The notes beneath the pieces were generated by a model. That model was not told the DNA's origin and did not search any database. It saw only the letters and a program-made list of their open reading frames with translations. Below are positions 38,879 to 49,830 of a stretch of DNA of 64,000 bases, piece by piece. The stretch is taken from positions 5,949,501 through 6,013,500 of the forward strand of contig NC_133028.1 in NCBI RefSeq assembly GCF_048771995.1, read 5' to 3'. The position numbers and the translations under genes are program-made. Each line of letters starts with the position of its first letter. The first letter of the stretch is position 1. This DNA is from Taeniopygia guttata (lineage: Eukaryota; Chordata; Aves; Passeriformes; Estrildidae).

Positions 38879-38993
38879 AGTTCTTGCACTATTTGTGGTT
38901 GGAGGGGGCTTCCTTTATATCCTCAAATTACATCTTGACCCTGAGGAATGTGACAGAACAAAAATGCCGTATGTGGACCTCGATCGTGTAAGG
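38879..38993 (+). CDS. ST3GAL5: ST3GAL5 exon 3 (signal anchor)
   Basis: The exon encodes residues 37 (shared) to 75 of the 392-aa form. It contains the single type-II membrane anchor, VLALFVVGGGFLYIL at about residues 38-52, followed by the conserved KL and the start of the stem (DPEECDRTKMPYVDLDRVR). LYILKL and EEC match human GM3 synthase. The end is set at GTAAGG|GTTGGT because it gives VR before the RAQ of exon 4, paralleling human VKRAQ. A stronger-looking in-frame donor CGT|GTAAGG lies 6 bp upstream and would drop two residues. The protein is a Golgi type-II enzyme. Confidence 0.9.
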
Positions 38994-40882
38994 GTTGGTA
39001 TTCTTTGGCTTTTTTTTTCCACTTGGCTTAAATAATAAGTTATTAAATGACAATACAAGACTTAATAGGGCTCTACCACAAAGAACTAAAATACTGAAAT
39101 GATTTATTGAGCAGAAGTATATTTTGCCTCATTTCATGCCATAGACATTCTGGTTTTTGTTTTTGTAAAATGACAGCAGAAACACATAGAGAAACTGAGT
39201 TTTTAGGGGTAAAATTAGATAACTGTGGCTTTAAAATTTCAAATGGACATGTCATCATCCCATTTTGTCAGTGCAGTTGACAGTGGTGATTAAAAGGTTG
39301 ATGCAAATGAAAAGTAACATATTAAAAATACACAAAAGTAACATATTGAACAAAAGGGCTTTTTTTTTTCACCCAAGCCAGTTTTCCCATCTGTTTTGCC
39401 TTCTAGTTGCTCAGGTGTCCAAGAGGGTGCTGCTATTACTTCATTTATTCATTCAAGGTAGCAGCTACTTGCTTTAGCTACAGTTTTGCATGCAGCTTTT
39501 AAAGAGGTGTAACAGACACCATTAAAGTCTTTGCTACTTATCCTATTTGCACTTTATAACAGAACTTACCTGCCTTAGGGCTGTTACATCCTGTCTTTGA
39601 ATGTCTCAATGCTGAAAGGCAACTTCCAGCAGAAACCCTGCCTTAAGACAGTCTAATCTTAGCATTACTGCATGTGCATCTTCCCCCACTTGCCATCCTC
39701 TTCAGTGCCTATCTTTCCCCTTCTGAGCCTCTTTGCCTCCCCTTCTTTCTCATTTGACTTACTTATTTTTTTCAGTAACATTTCCAATTCTGAAGAACAA
39801 ACACATTAAACCAAGCATACCTGAAGACTTCATGGACTGTGTTTATTGCTATCTCAAAAAGTACATTATGAAATTTCTCAGTCATGTTTTGCCTAGTGTG
39901 GTGTTTATGTAGAAACCTTCATAATGGCAGTAGAGGAAGTTCTGTAGGTTAATCTTGGTTAAAAGATTAAAAAAAAACGCCAAAACAACAGCAGCAGAAC
40001 TTCCCTCCCTGCTCCTTCTGATACACACTATTGTTCCTTAACAGTAAAGGAGAACTAAATTAACAGTAGATTTGAGCCTCTGACCCCTGTGTTTGCTCAT
40101 GTTTATTTGTTTGTTTGTTTTTTTTTAATTACAGTGGAGGAACCCTTGCTGTTTCTTTTTTACATCAGATACCACCTGGCCACTATGGATTTCTAAAAAT
40201 GTACACTAATAGCGATTTGTTTTTATTATGAGATAGATCAATGTGTAGTTTTGCCTGTCACTTTAATCTTTTTATGCAATATGGAACTGTAGTCTCTTAT
40301 TTTGATGACTAGTATTTGAGAGAAGGCCCAAAGCATCCCCACCTGGCATTCCTTTTAAAATCATTTAGTGATTAGCACTTTAGCAGTATTTATGGAAGAA
40401 GTGTTGCATCATTCTGATGAGTGAGTCCAGCTGTTTTTGCACAGAACTTTTACCCAATTAATGTGTCTCTGGTGGAATCTCAGAGCAGGACTCAGGTCTT
40501 GCAGTTGAGCAGAGTGCAATTCCACTTGCTGCTAAATTATACAGGTAGAAGTATGTGTAGGTTTTTTTTTAATTTGGTGTTGCAAATGGTGGTACAAACG
40601 GCTCATTTTCACTTAGCACTTCTACTAGCCTAATATATTCTTTAGAAAACCTCATGTCTAGATTTAAGTGACTGAGTGAAGAGGAATTCCTCTGCAGGTT
40701 TTCACTGTGCACTGGCTCATACCTACATCTGAGTAAATGCTCTAAACTTGTTGTACTTCCACACTGAAGCTTTCTTTATAACCCCTGTGTTTGCTAAACT
40801 GTTGGTGGTCAGCTGGTGGCCCACATTTTGAGGATTTTGTGCAACTGGCTTTCCTGGCTGAATCCTGTGTGTTTTATTTCAG
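38994..40882 (+). other. ST3GAL5 intron 3
   Basis: A 1.9-kb AT-rich intron. It contains T-rich runs, such as one near 40108-40130, and no recognised repeat or exon. Confidence 0.8.
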
Positions 40883-41226
40883 AGGGCACAGCAATTCACC
40901 AGCGCTGCGCTGCAGGAGCAGTGCCGACCTTCTTACGCGAAGAAAGAGATGAGGAAGCTGTTTGCAGAGAAATACAACATGGACATATCTCCCTTTGTAA
41001 GGAAAAATATGAACAAAGATGAAGCTTTATTTAAATATGAGCCCCCATTTGGATTTCACAAGTTCTCTGATAAACTTAAAGATCTCCTTGAACTCTTACC
41101 TGAGCACGATTTACCAGAAGATTTGAAGTCAAAGCACTGTAAGCGCTGTGTTGTTGTTGGCAGTGGTGGAATTCTTCATGGATCAGAGCTGGGTCACTTA
41201 TTGAATCAGTTTGATATTGTTATAAG
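40883..41226 (+). CDS. ST3GAL5: ST3GAL5 exon 4 (stem and first half of sialylmotif L)
   Basis: Residues 76-189 plus part of Arg190. The stem region ([20 protein letters not shown] and onward) leads into [12 protein letters not shown] and [15 protein letters not shown], both closely matching vertebrate GM3 synthase. Sialylmotif L begins at about Cys161-Lys-Arg-Cys164 and continues [20 protein letters not shown]. Motif L binds the CMP-sialic acid donor. Cys164 is the expected partner of the motif-S cysteine (Cys322). His174, in GGILHG, sits where most other sialyltransferases have Asp, a known peculiarity of GM3 synthase. The acceptor is TTTCAG|AGG and the donor ATAAG|GTATGT. Confidence 0.97.
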
Positions 41227-42615
41227 GTATGTCCTTTCCATTTAAGGAGTCCAACTACATCATTACTTTATGAGCCAACATTGTTTTTTAAGGGGAAAAT
41301 GTCTCCATCATTAATACAACTTACAAGACTGTTTCTGAAAGTGCTTTTGATAAATTTGCTTGGGACTGGGTGGAATTTGAAGTCTTAGGAGCAAAATAAA
41401 CTGTCATGTTTACAGGAAAGGAATTCAGTGTAATAATTTGTGGACTTCAGGTACAAAAATCACATGGGCAGAAACTAGATAGAAACTAGTGACATCTTAG
41501 ACAAGTAGACAGTACTGGGTTTATCCCTTCACATTTTAGAGCTTTCAAATCTTAAACTTCAGGACTTAAGGAGTCACCTCTGCTTTTTTCCCCATGGCTA
41601 GTTTGGATGCTTATTTGAAAGATTTTTTATGACAGCTATTTCAAACACAATAAAAATAAATTGGTGTTTCAATACACAGTTTGCTTACACATTTTACAGC
41701 ACACTTATCTTTCCTTATCTTTATGAGGTCATTGGCTGTTTTCTGTGATTGCCATGATCTCTGACATCTGAATTACATGCTCTGTATTTGTGCTTTCTGA
41801 ACATTACAGTTTGAACAACCTTGTTTTGAATAATGTAATGTCATAAATGAAATTAATACCAGCATTTTCCCAACTTATTTTGTAAACTGAGGCTTGCCCA
41901 TCTTAAGGGAATATTTCATTGTATCAATAGCCCTTATTCAAAGGTAAACAAATCTTGTTAGCATGTGGAGGGGCAGAGAACTTGCATTAGCTGTCCTCTG
42001 AAATTAGGGCTGGCAGGATGAAGGTGATTTTTCTGTTGATGTAGAAAAGTTTGCAGGACTTGAGCTATTCTGCAGAACTCATGAAGGGAGATGATGGCAT
42101 TCTTGCCAGCAGTGTGCCAACATTTGAAGTTTTTGGTGAGCTGGAAATGATATAAACCCACAGGATGCATTACATTGCATTGGAGGGATAATAGAATGAT
42201 TTTTTGTGTGGAATACTTGTATGTATATATAAATATAAATGTATGAAAAGGATAACAGAGGCAATTTTCTGTGTGTTTTGTTCCTCTTCCATTTTTAAGC
42301 CTCTTTGAGTTGACACAAAGCAAGAGATATGAAGTTCTGCAATGCTGTCTTAAGTCACTTTACTCTTCAAGCTTTTCTTTCCCAAGTTCTGCACTTGTGC
42401 CATTTAATCTAGAAATAGAATTGGCTTCCTCCCAAAGATAAAAGGGCTGGAAGAGTGCATGAGGCAAGAACACGGGGGTTGTGAGAAAACACCGTAGCCT
42501 GTTCTGTTCAAAATCTCTGGGCCAAATAACAAGTTTTTGCTTAGTGTCTGATATTTTAATGAGATTTTAGCCTGTTTATTTAGTGCCTCTCCATTGTGGG
42601 TTTCTTTTCCCCCAG
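41227..42615 (+). other. ST3GAL5 intron 4
   Basis: A 1.4-kb intron with a pyrimidine-rich acceptor (TTTTCCCCCAG). No repeat family was recognised. Confidence 0.8.
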
Positions 42616-42802
42616 GTTAAATGATGCACCAGTTCAAGGCTACACGGATCATGTTGGTAACAAAACAACAATACGGATGACTTACCCTGAAGGAGCCCCC
42701 CTTTCTGAGCATGAGTATCCTCCTGCAAGCTTGTTTGTGGCTGTTCTGTTTAAAGGAGTTGATTTCAACTGGCTTCAAGCCATGGTAAAAAATGAAACCT
42801 TG
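42616..42802 (+). CDS. ST3GAL5: ST3GAL5 exon 5 (second half of sialylmotif L)
   Basis: Residues 190 (completed) to 252. The exon continues motif L with [20 protein letters not shown] and [11 protein letters not shown], almost identical to the mammalian enzyme. It then gives [20 protein letters not shown], a GM3-synthase-specific block. NKT (205-207) is a conserved-type N-glycosylation sequon. NET (249-251) is a second sequon that I believe is absent from human, which has KET there. The donor is CCTTG|GTATGT. The frame enters with two bases from exon 4 and leaves in phase 0. Confidence 0.97.
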
Positions 42803-44716
42803 GTATGTAATGTGACAGTCTCACGTACCTGTATTTTTATTTGTTTTGTTTTCTAATGCTTAAAGAAGCTGATTGATCTGTTACTTCCTGGCTTATCATG
42901 CTGAGGATCTTTTATATAATCTTGTGGGTTTTTTTTAGCTCTGTCTCCTAGTTACAGTTGGACCTGCATTTGTGTTGAAGCCCCATGCTGACAGTAACAC
43001 TTCTTTTGTTTGTGGAGATACTGGTGGTTTGCACCAGGCTACGTGACGCACTGAATGTTTGCTGAGGTGGAATTCATTTCACATTTGGTTTTAGTGACTT
43101 GAACAAATCTGCAGAGCCCAAAATAGAAATCAGGTTTCTCAATGCTAGTCCATTTTTCTAGCAGCTGAAGTCTGTACTGCTACAATGGGCATACATGAAA
43201 TTAACGTGTAATTGAACATTTGTCTGAGGTTCCTAAATGATGAGTTTGCTTATTTTTCACTAAACATTTACAGAAGTGCAGACATTCCTAAGGAACTGAA
43301 ATTCTTTAGTGCTGAGATTCCTAAGGGTTTGATGTTTCCAAATCAATGTGAGTTGGTGGCTTCCACCTCTTTTAATCTGCAGGCAGATAATTTCAGCAAG
43401 TAAAAATTACTGAGAGAGATTTAGAAGGCAGCCTGTCAAGTCTTTTAGCAGTTTGATCTCTGCTAGTTTAAGTACTCCAAATTCCTTTCTTAATTCTGTG
43501 AATTTTACAAAATGAGAAGGTCTATTTAATCTTGACTATGGGTATCTACTACTACACTGGAGAGTCAGGAAGATGCTTAAGGGACTGGAGCATCTCTACC
43601 ATGAAGGAAGACTGATAGAGTTGGGAGTGTTTAGCCTTGAGAAGAAAAGGCCTGGGGGGGATCTTATTAATGTACATAAATATCTGAGGGGAGGGTGCAA
43701 AGAGGATGGAGCCAGGCTCTTTTTGGTGGTACCCAGTGATAGGACAAGAGGGAAATTGTCAAGTTGAATGTCCAGGGACATATTTCTTAAAATCATCTAG
43801 ACATGGTCCTGAGCATCTGGCTCGAGGTCTGCTTGAGCCAGGGGAGTGGGACCTTGTGATCTCCAGAGGCCCTGTCTAACTTCAGTGGCTCTATGATTCT
43901 ACTTTGATTTGCAACCCTACTTTCAAATACTCAACTGTCAGTTGGCTCAGCTCTCTGTTCAGGCACTGGTACTGAAGTAAACTGATCCAAAGCATGGTTG
44001 GGAAAATGGGAGCACTGCAACCTCTATTTGATCAGTTCAAGCTGTTGTTCCTTAAAGCCTATTTAAAAAAATACAGGCCTGTGTTGGAGCTGTATCAGTT
44101 TTATCAATTGCTTAATGTTGCCCATTTCTTGGAAAAACGTGCAGAATCAGTGTGATGTAGTATTTCTTCTTCCATTAGCAGGCATCTGACTGACTGCAGT
44201 GGCATGAGATCAGAGTCTGGGTTTCTGAGTACTGCATAAATCCTCTTCTGAAGGGTTGCATTTATCACTAGGCACATGCTGTCAAACAACAGCTCTTCAT
44301 TCAGGGCTTGAGCACAATTGTTTTAAATCTGGTGCTTGCTTCAGAATGTCTGGTTAATGTTTGTGGGGAGCTGTGCTTCCCATCCCCCCTTCTTTAAATA
44401 CTGTTGCCTGCTCAGCTGTGCTGGGGTAACCTGAAGAACCCATGGGTGCTGGTGAATATGTTGACTGATAAACACAAATTGCAGTCAAATATTCAGAATA
44501 AACATCTATTCCCTCTGCTGTCCTCTCTGCAATTCCAGATACTTTGAAGGTTTTTCCTCTTTTGGGTCAATCATTTGATCTGTACACTGATATTTCCAAA
44601 CCACCTTAGTTATAAACTGTTTGCTGAATTTTTCAGGGTCACTGGTGAATTCTGTAACTTGCATGCTGTGTTTTTCTCAGAGTTTCCCTCTGAACTGGAC
44701 TTTTTATTTCTTTTAG
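42803..44716 (+). other. ST3GAL5 intron 5
   Basis: A 1.9-kb intron that contains a CR1 copy at 43562-43905. Nothing else was recognised. Confidence 0.8.
43562..43905 (+). mobile_element. CR1 LINE fragment in intron 5
   Basis: A sense CR1 copy beginning near AAGATGCTTAAGGGACTGGA. It has a TTGGGAGTGTTTAGCCTTGAG block, then AGTGATAGGACAAGAGGGAA, then a shortened 3' UTR ending GGCTCTATGATTCT. The frame inside is open for about 64 codons but is only a relic of ORF2. Confidence 0.85.
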
Positions 44717-44875
44717 CATCTGTGGGTACGACTCTTCTTTTGGAAGCAGGTTGCTGAAAAAATTCCTTTCACACCAAAGCAGTTTCGGATTCTGAATCCA
44801 GTCATTATCAAAGAGACAGCTTTGGACATTTTACACTTCCCTGAGCCTCGATCAAAATTCTGGGGTTGGGATAAG
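44717..44875 (+). CDS. ST3GAL5: ST3GAL5 exon 6 (region between motifs L and S)
   Basis: Residues 253-305, exactly 53 codons in phase 0-0. It encodes [20 protein letters not shown], then [17 protein letters not shown], then FWGWDK, which matches the mammalian order [15 protein letters not shown] / [15 protein letters not shown] / FWGRDK. The acceptor is TTTTAG|CATCTG and the donor GATAAG|GTAAGA. Confidence 0.97.
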
Positions 44876-46029
44876 GTAAGAAGTTTCCTTTCACCAAAAG
44901 GAGACAGTAAAATACAAGGTAAATAAAAAACTGAAAAAAGTTTTGGGCTTTTTACTTTCTCTATGCAATTTCAGAGCTGGTCTCAGGTTATAGGGAAATC
45001 AATGTGCTTTCAAAACACTCTTGTATTTTCTTGTCCAAAATCAAAGATTTCAGCTCACCTTTTTAGATGAGGTATTTTGCCTGGGTATGCTGACATGAAA
45101 TGGCATTCAGATGCAGTGAGACATAAACTCATTTCAGGGTTTAAAAACATGCATTTGATGTATGTTAAGCCTGTTAAAAACAGTCCTGTGAAGCTAAAGC
45201 AGCCATCAGCTGCAGCCAGATGTCTGCAGCTGCAGGGAAAGCAGAGAGCCTGGAAACCAGGCCAGTGTGAAGCAGCCTTCCAGCTGCTGGAATTGCTGTG
45301 TATGCCAGAGAATGCTCAGTAGCAGCTGATGGGCATTTCCTCCCTCCATGTCCTTTGCTCTAGCAATGGTACAGAGTGATGAATTGCCTAGTTTAATTAT
45401 ACACTGCATTTTTGTTACTTTAATTGCATGTTTGAGAAATTGGATATCACTAGTTCTCTTGAACTACAAAAAATACTGACTAACCACCATCTTTTTACCA
45501 AAATGTAAAAACACTTAAGATTATTGCACAAATATTTGAAGGATCTTCTCACATTTATTTATCAAAGTAACATAATATACCAAGTTGAGTATCTTAATGG
45601 TACTGTAGTATATTTGCCTCTTTCACAGGTTGTTCAGTGAAAAGTCATATTGTGAAGAATACTGTTAGAGAGCCTGTTATTGCTCAAGACTTAAGTAAGT
45701 GTACATCAAGAAATGTCAAGTTCAGCTCTGTCAGGTGCTTTACTGTTTGAAGTGAAGGTTCACTTGCAGTTTAACTACACAGTGATAGGGCATCTTACCT
45801 TCACAGGAAAAAAAAAATAACGTTGACAGTCAAAAGCCAAATACTTAAATTTATTGGTATTTTGCCCTGGAGTTTTTAGTTTTAATTGATCATTGAATTG
45901 ATTTTTAGTTGTAGTTTTAATTGATTTCAGTTTAAATAGACAAAGTTATTAAATTGTGTAAAATGTTTATAAACCTGGTAAAGATCAATATGTTTGAACT
46001 GAGCAAATTTCACTTTTCTCCCTTTTTAG
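44876..46029 (+). other. ST3GAL5 intron 6
   Basis: A 1.15-kb AT-rich intron with no recognised repeat. It ends CTTTTTAG. Confidence 0.8.
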
Positions 46030-46293
46030 AATGTGCCTACAATTGGGGTCACAGCAGTTGTTCTGGCCACACATTTATGTGATGAAGTGAGCTTAGCAGG
46101 ATTTGGATATGACCTGGATCAGCCCAGCACACCTTTGCACTATTACAACAACCTCTGCATGGCTGCCATGAAAGAACAAACTATGCACAATGTGACAAGT
46201 GAAACAAAATTCCTGCAAAAACTGATCAAAGAAAAAATTGTCAAGGACCTCACTGGAGGGATATACTGTGAATTCTGCAGCAAAGACAGCTAG
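46030..46293 (+). CDS. ST3GAL5: ST3GAL5 exon 7 (sialylmotifs S, III, VS; stop)
   Basis: Residues 306-392 and a TAG at 46291-46293. Sialylmotif S is [20 protein letters not shown] followed by AGFGYD (309-333) and contains Cys322. Motif III is LHYYNN (341-346). Motif VS is HNVTSE (358-363), with the catalytic-type His358 and Glu363. The NVT sequon overlaps motif VS. The protein ends [12 protein letters not shown]. The human form ends GGIDREF as I remember it, so this enzyme carries about five extra residues and two extra cysteines at the luminal C-terminus. Length and motif order are complete, with no frameshift, which indicates a functional GM3 synthase. Confidence 0.97.
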   Translation, partial: NVPTIGVTAVVLATHLCDEVSLAGFGYDLDQPSTPLHYYNNLCMAAMKEQTMHNVTSETKFLQKLIKEKIVKDLTGGIYCEFCSKDS

Positions 46294-46590
46294 TGACCCA
46301 CTTGCAGCATGGATAGGAATTGTTACATTTCCAGAGGTTCAGCTGGATCAACCCTTTCCCTCTCTGTAGCTCTTTAAAGTGTACATGAAATGGATGTGGA
46401 ATCCCTGCTGCCTTTTTTAATGTCACGTTCAAGTTGTTGGACTTTAAATGAATTTTCCTCTGAGACTTTACTTTGCACATTTCTGTGAATAGCTATGTAA
46501 ATATCTCATAAATTCATCTCAGTGTTGAAAGACATCCATTTAAAGTATTTAATATTTTAAGCTGTCTGAATAAAAGCAGTTTTTTTGTTT
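46294..46590 (+). other. ST3GAL5 3' UTR (short form)
   Basis: Runs from the stop codon to about 20 nt after the first good poly(A) signal. AATAAA motifs farther downstream (for example near 47275, 48148 and 48610) could serve longer 3' UTRs. The end point is inferred. Confidence 0.6.
46569..46574 (+). terminator. Polyadenylation signal AATAAA
   Basis: A canonical hexamer 276 bases after the stop codon, followed by a T/GT-rich stretch (GTTTTTTTGTTTTC), the usual downstream element. Confidence 0.75.
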
Positions 46591-49500
46591 TCAAATGTAT
46601 ATGGAACACACGTGGCTGGCCTGAATTGTCTAACAGAGTGTGCAAGAGTTATTTTTCCTGATCTGCTGTCTTTGTTGATCCAGTTCTTGGTATCTTGACT
46701 CCTTTTCATGCATGCCATGAAAAGAAAGGCATATGCGTCTCCAGTCTTGCATGTCTTGAACTTGAGCATTGCATTTACTCCTCAAATATTTATAAGCTTT
46801 TACTGATACATTTTTTGGGGGGATGAAGGACAAACATAGGAGTGGAGTTAAAGGAAAAGGAATTGTTGTGGCAACAACTGAGTAATATATACTTTGATGT
46901 TCATGATTAATATTAAAACCATTGATGTATTAATGTTTTGGGTTAGAATCCTGTTTTGTAAAGCACATTTGGGCCCAGGGCACTCTAAAAGAGGATTTAG
47001 CCAGGAGGAGGCTTTAACCCAAACCAGGTCATTTGTCATTTCCATTCCTGAAGACCTGCCTAAATATTTCTAACTAGATGATTTTCAGCAGAGTTCAGCT
47101 GCCCTAATTAAAGAAGTGGCATTAATACAAAATCTGCCCCTTTTTTAACATTTATTTTTTGAGTGACTTGGGAATTGCTGGTTTTATACCACACTAGTTT
47201 GTCTCAATCATTTAGCAATTCTAAAATCTATGACTAGGTTATAATTTCCACTGGTTAATTTTATGATCCTCAAGTAATAAATCATAGATATTGTCATCTT
47301 AATAGTTTGCAGTGCTGATAACCCTTGTGAAGTTCAGTACTGACTATTTAATTGGAGAGGTAGAGTTGTTTTCCCCAACTCAGTAACTGGGTGAGTGTAT
47401 AAGTTAAGAAAAAAATCACTTTGAGAAAGTAGCATAATCTAGTAACAAGGTAGATAACTGCTGAAAACAGCAAATTTTAAAAACAAAGAGAAAGGAAAGT
47501 TATAGATATATGTTCATCGGGTGGAATCAGTGTACTACAAAGGCACTGGGCTGTGCAGATCTGTTAGCAGGTTATGTTTATATTTTTGTTAGTAGAGTAT
47601 CAGGTATGGCTGTTTGCACTGTGAGTGGTGTTACTCAATCTACAGTATGAGAAAAAAGCTTTCCTGTGGCAGTGGAAGCTTGTCAGCAAATCAATCAAAG
47701 GTTGGCCTAGAAATACTGTTCTTAGTCATGAACTCGTCACATGGTGAATGGTCCTACTTTTTTTGTTATGGACAAAGATATGAATGAAGTTGTAGTTCCA
47801 AATTTTAAAAATACTCATGTGGAAATGCAAGATTAGTGTGGTTGTGTTTTGGGTTTTTATTCTATAGAGAGATGATCTACTGAATGATGATGTTAGAATG
47901 TAGAAGCAGCAGACTGATGCTCACTGTTAGAGGGAATAAAAGGACATCAGATCATAAAGCATAACTAAAGAAAGTTGTGAACCTCAACTTTCCTAAATCC
48001 CACATGTCTACAGGTCCTTTAAAGTTAATTTTGGGGGCTGAAAAAATTTGAAAATCAGGAATTCTTGTTTCTGGCACTGTCTGGGTTCATAGCAATAGTA
48101 TTAATCTAGTCTCCTCTTCCATGGAAAGCATTAATTTTTATATTAGCAATAAATTTCTAGTATTTTTTTTGTAAGTATATTATTTAATTTGAAAATATTT
48201 TATGTGTGAAGAATTTTATACAAATAGTCCTTTAGTTAATATATTAAAATGTGGTAACTATTTTCTCCTAATATTTAAACTGGAAGCAGAATATGTTAAT
48301 TTCATTTAGTATTGATGAAATTTTGGAAGATTTCAATAATATGTGTGTTGGGAGGATGTTGAATACACCAGAAGTCTGTATTTCTGAGCATGTGGTCCCT
48401 CACCACTTTGTTTTGTTCAGCAACTTAAAATTAATCAGTTGATTAATGTAAATGTCAGTAGCTTTTTGGAGATGCTGTATTTATTGTCAAATTTGCAAAT
48501 TGTGTGGATGTAGGATTAGATTTCCTACCTGTTTTATGGCTTGTGATAAAACCTTGTTCTCCATGGTAGTCTGTGCAGACTCGACACTCCGTGAAATGGC
48601 AACAAAAAGCAATAAACTGATGAAACCACTTTCTATTTATATATTTGTCACTCAGTTTGGCATTTGTTCTCCCTCCTTTATTAAGGATTTTTGCATGTCT
48701 TGCTGATCCAGTTGAAAGTCTTGATGCAATCCCACATATCCCAAAAGAGGGGAGATGGTAGTTGGTAACTTTTTCTCTGTTTATGCCTTTTTAATGCCTG
48801 TCACTGGAATTATCTGTCTGGTGCTTGGAAGAGAAAAGCCCTCTCAACACTGACCAAATTGTGGGCTTCCAAGATTTTGAAGTTAATGTGGATGAGAATA
48901 TTTTGGACTGGGTTATAGCATTGGCCTTAAAATCAGTGGTGTGTTTCCTACAATGGTGTAAACACTGCAGCTTCTGATCTGTGCCTCAGCCTTGCTGGAA
49001 GTGAGATAAGAACAAAGCTCTGTGTGTTCTGTTACTGTTTCACAGATTTATGCTTTGCAAAGAATCTGCATCCTTTGTAACTAGACCTTAATAGTGTTTG
49101 GTTAAAAAATCACCAAAGAGTTTGGGAGCTGTGATAAAGCCATTGTGTTCTGCATTGAATTCCTCTTTGTAACTCTCTTCCTAGGAGCTATCACAGCCAG
49201 GGGTATGCCTTATCTAGTCTGGTGCTGAGTTTTTTCATGGTTCCTGTGCAGGAAGTTGCACAAGGAGACATGAAGAGCTGCCTGACTGTGGAGTGGGGAA
49301 GTGCCAAAAAGGGTGACTGCAGCCTGTGATAGGTTGGCATCGAAACTGGGTATTAAACTCATGGGGACTGCTGAGACACTGATAAAGAACTGAAGAGTTC
49401 AGCCTCTCCAGTGCATGGATGTGTGCTGGGAGCTCCAGCTCGTGTGCTGCAGTGGGAATTCCTGCAGGAACTGGGAGGGCACCAGAGCAGGCAGCTGGAG

Positions 49501-49639
49501 CATGAGTCTGATCCTCTGGCCTGTGCAAGGGAGGATGAAGGAAGAGCGCCTCTGTTTAAGAGCAGCTCAGATGTGATGCTGTGCCTTCCTTCCTCCAGCC
49601 TGCCAGCAGCAAGGTTTTGTACAAATGCTTGATTTTACC
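46591..49639. other. Intergenic DNA or possible extended 3' UTR
   Basis: AT-rich sequence with short frames only. No repeat family was recognised. The first part could belong to a longer ST3GAL5 3' UTR. No convergent gene was found. Confidence 0.5.
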
Positions 49640-49830
49640 AGCTTAGGAAAAGGTTCTTCCCCCAGAGGGCAGTGGGCACAGCACCAGCCTGGCAGAGCTC
49701 AGGGGCTGTTTGGACAAAGCTCTCGGGCACAGGGTGACTCCTGGGGATGGTGCTGTGCAGGGCCAGGAGCTGCACTGGATGATCCTGGTGAATCCCTTCC
49801 AGCTCAGCTTGTTCTGTGATTCTATGAAAT
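49640..49830 (+). mobile_element. CR1 LINE 3' end
   Basis: It contains GGTTCTTCCCCCAGAGGGCA, then GCACAGCACCAGCCTGGCAG, then GGGCCAGGAGCTGCACTGGATGATC and the tail TTCTGTGATTCTATGA. It belongs to the same subfamily as the copy at 63485-63915. Confidence 0.88.

Larger units (their letters stand above)
26243..46590 (+). other. ST3GAL5 gene span, 7 recognised exons
   Basis: This is lactosylceramide alpha-2,3-sialyltransferase (GM3 synthase). It transfers sialic acid from CMP-Neu5Ac to the galactose of lactosylceramide in the Golgi lumen and makes GM3, the root of the ganglio-series gangliosides. Exons at 26243, 37050, 38879, 40883, 42616, 44717 and 46030 join with consistent phases (1, 2, 0, 2, 0, 0) into one open frame. 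The frame is 419 aa from exon 1 or 392 aa from the exon-2 ATG; the human long isoform is 418 aa. Every intron recognised begins GT and ends AG. The 10.7-kb first intron is by far the longest. The gene is flanked by repeat-rich intergenic DNA on both sides, and no convergent neighbour was seen. Confidence 0.95.
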
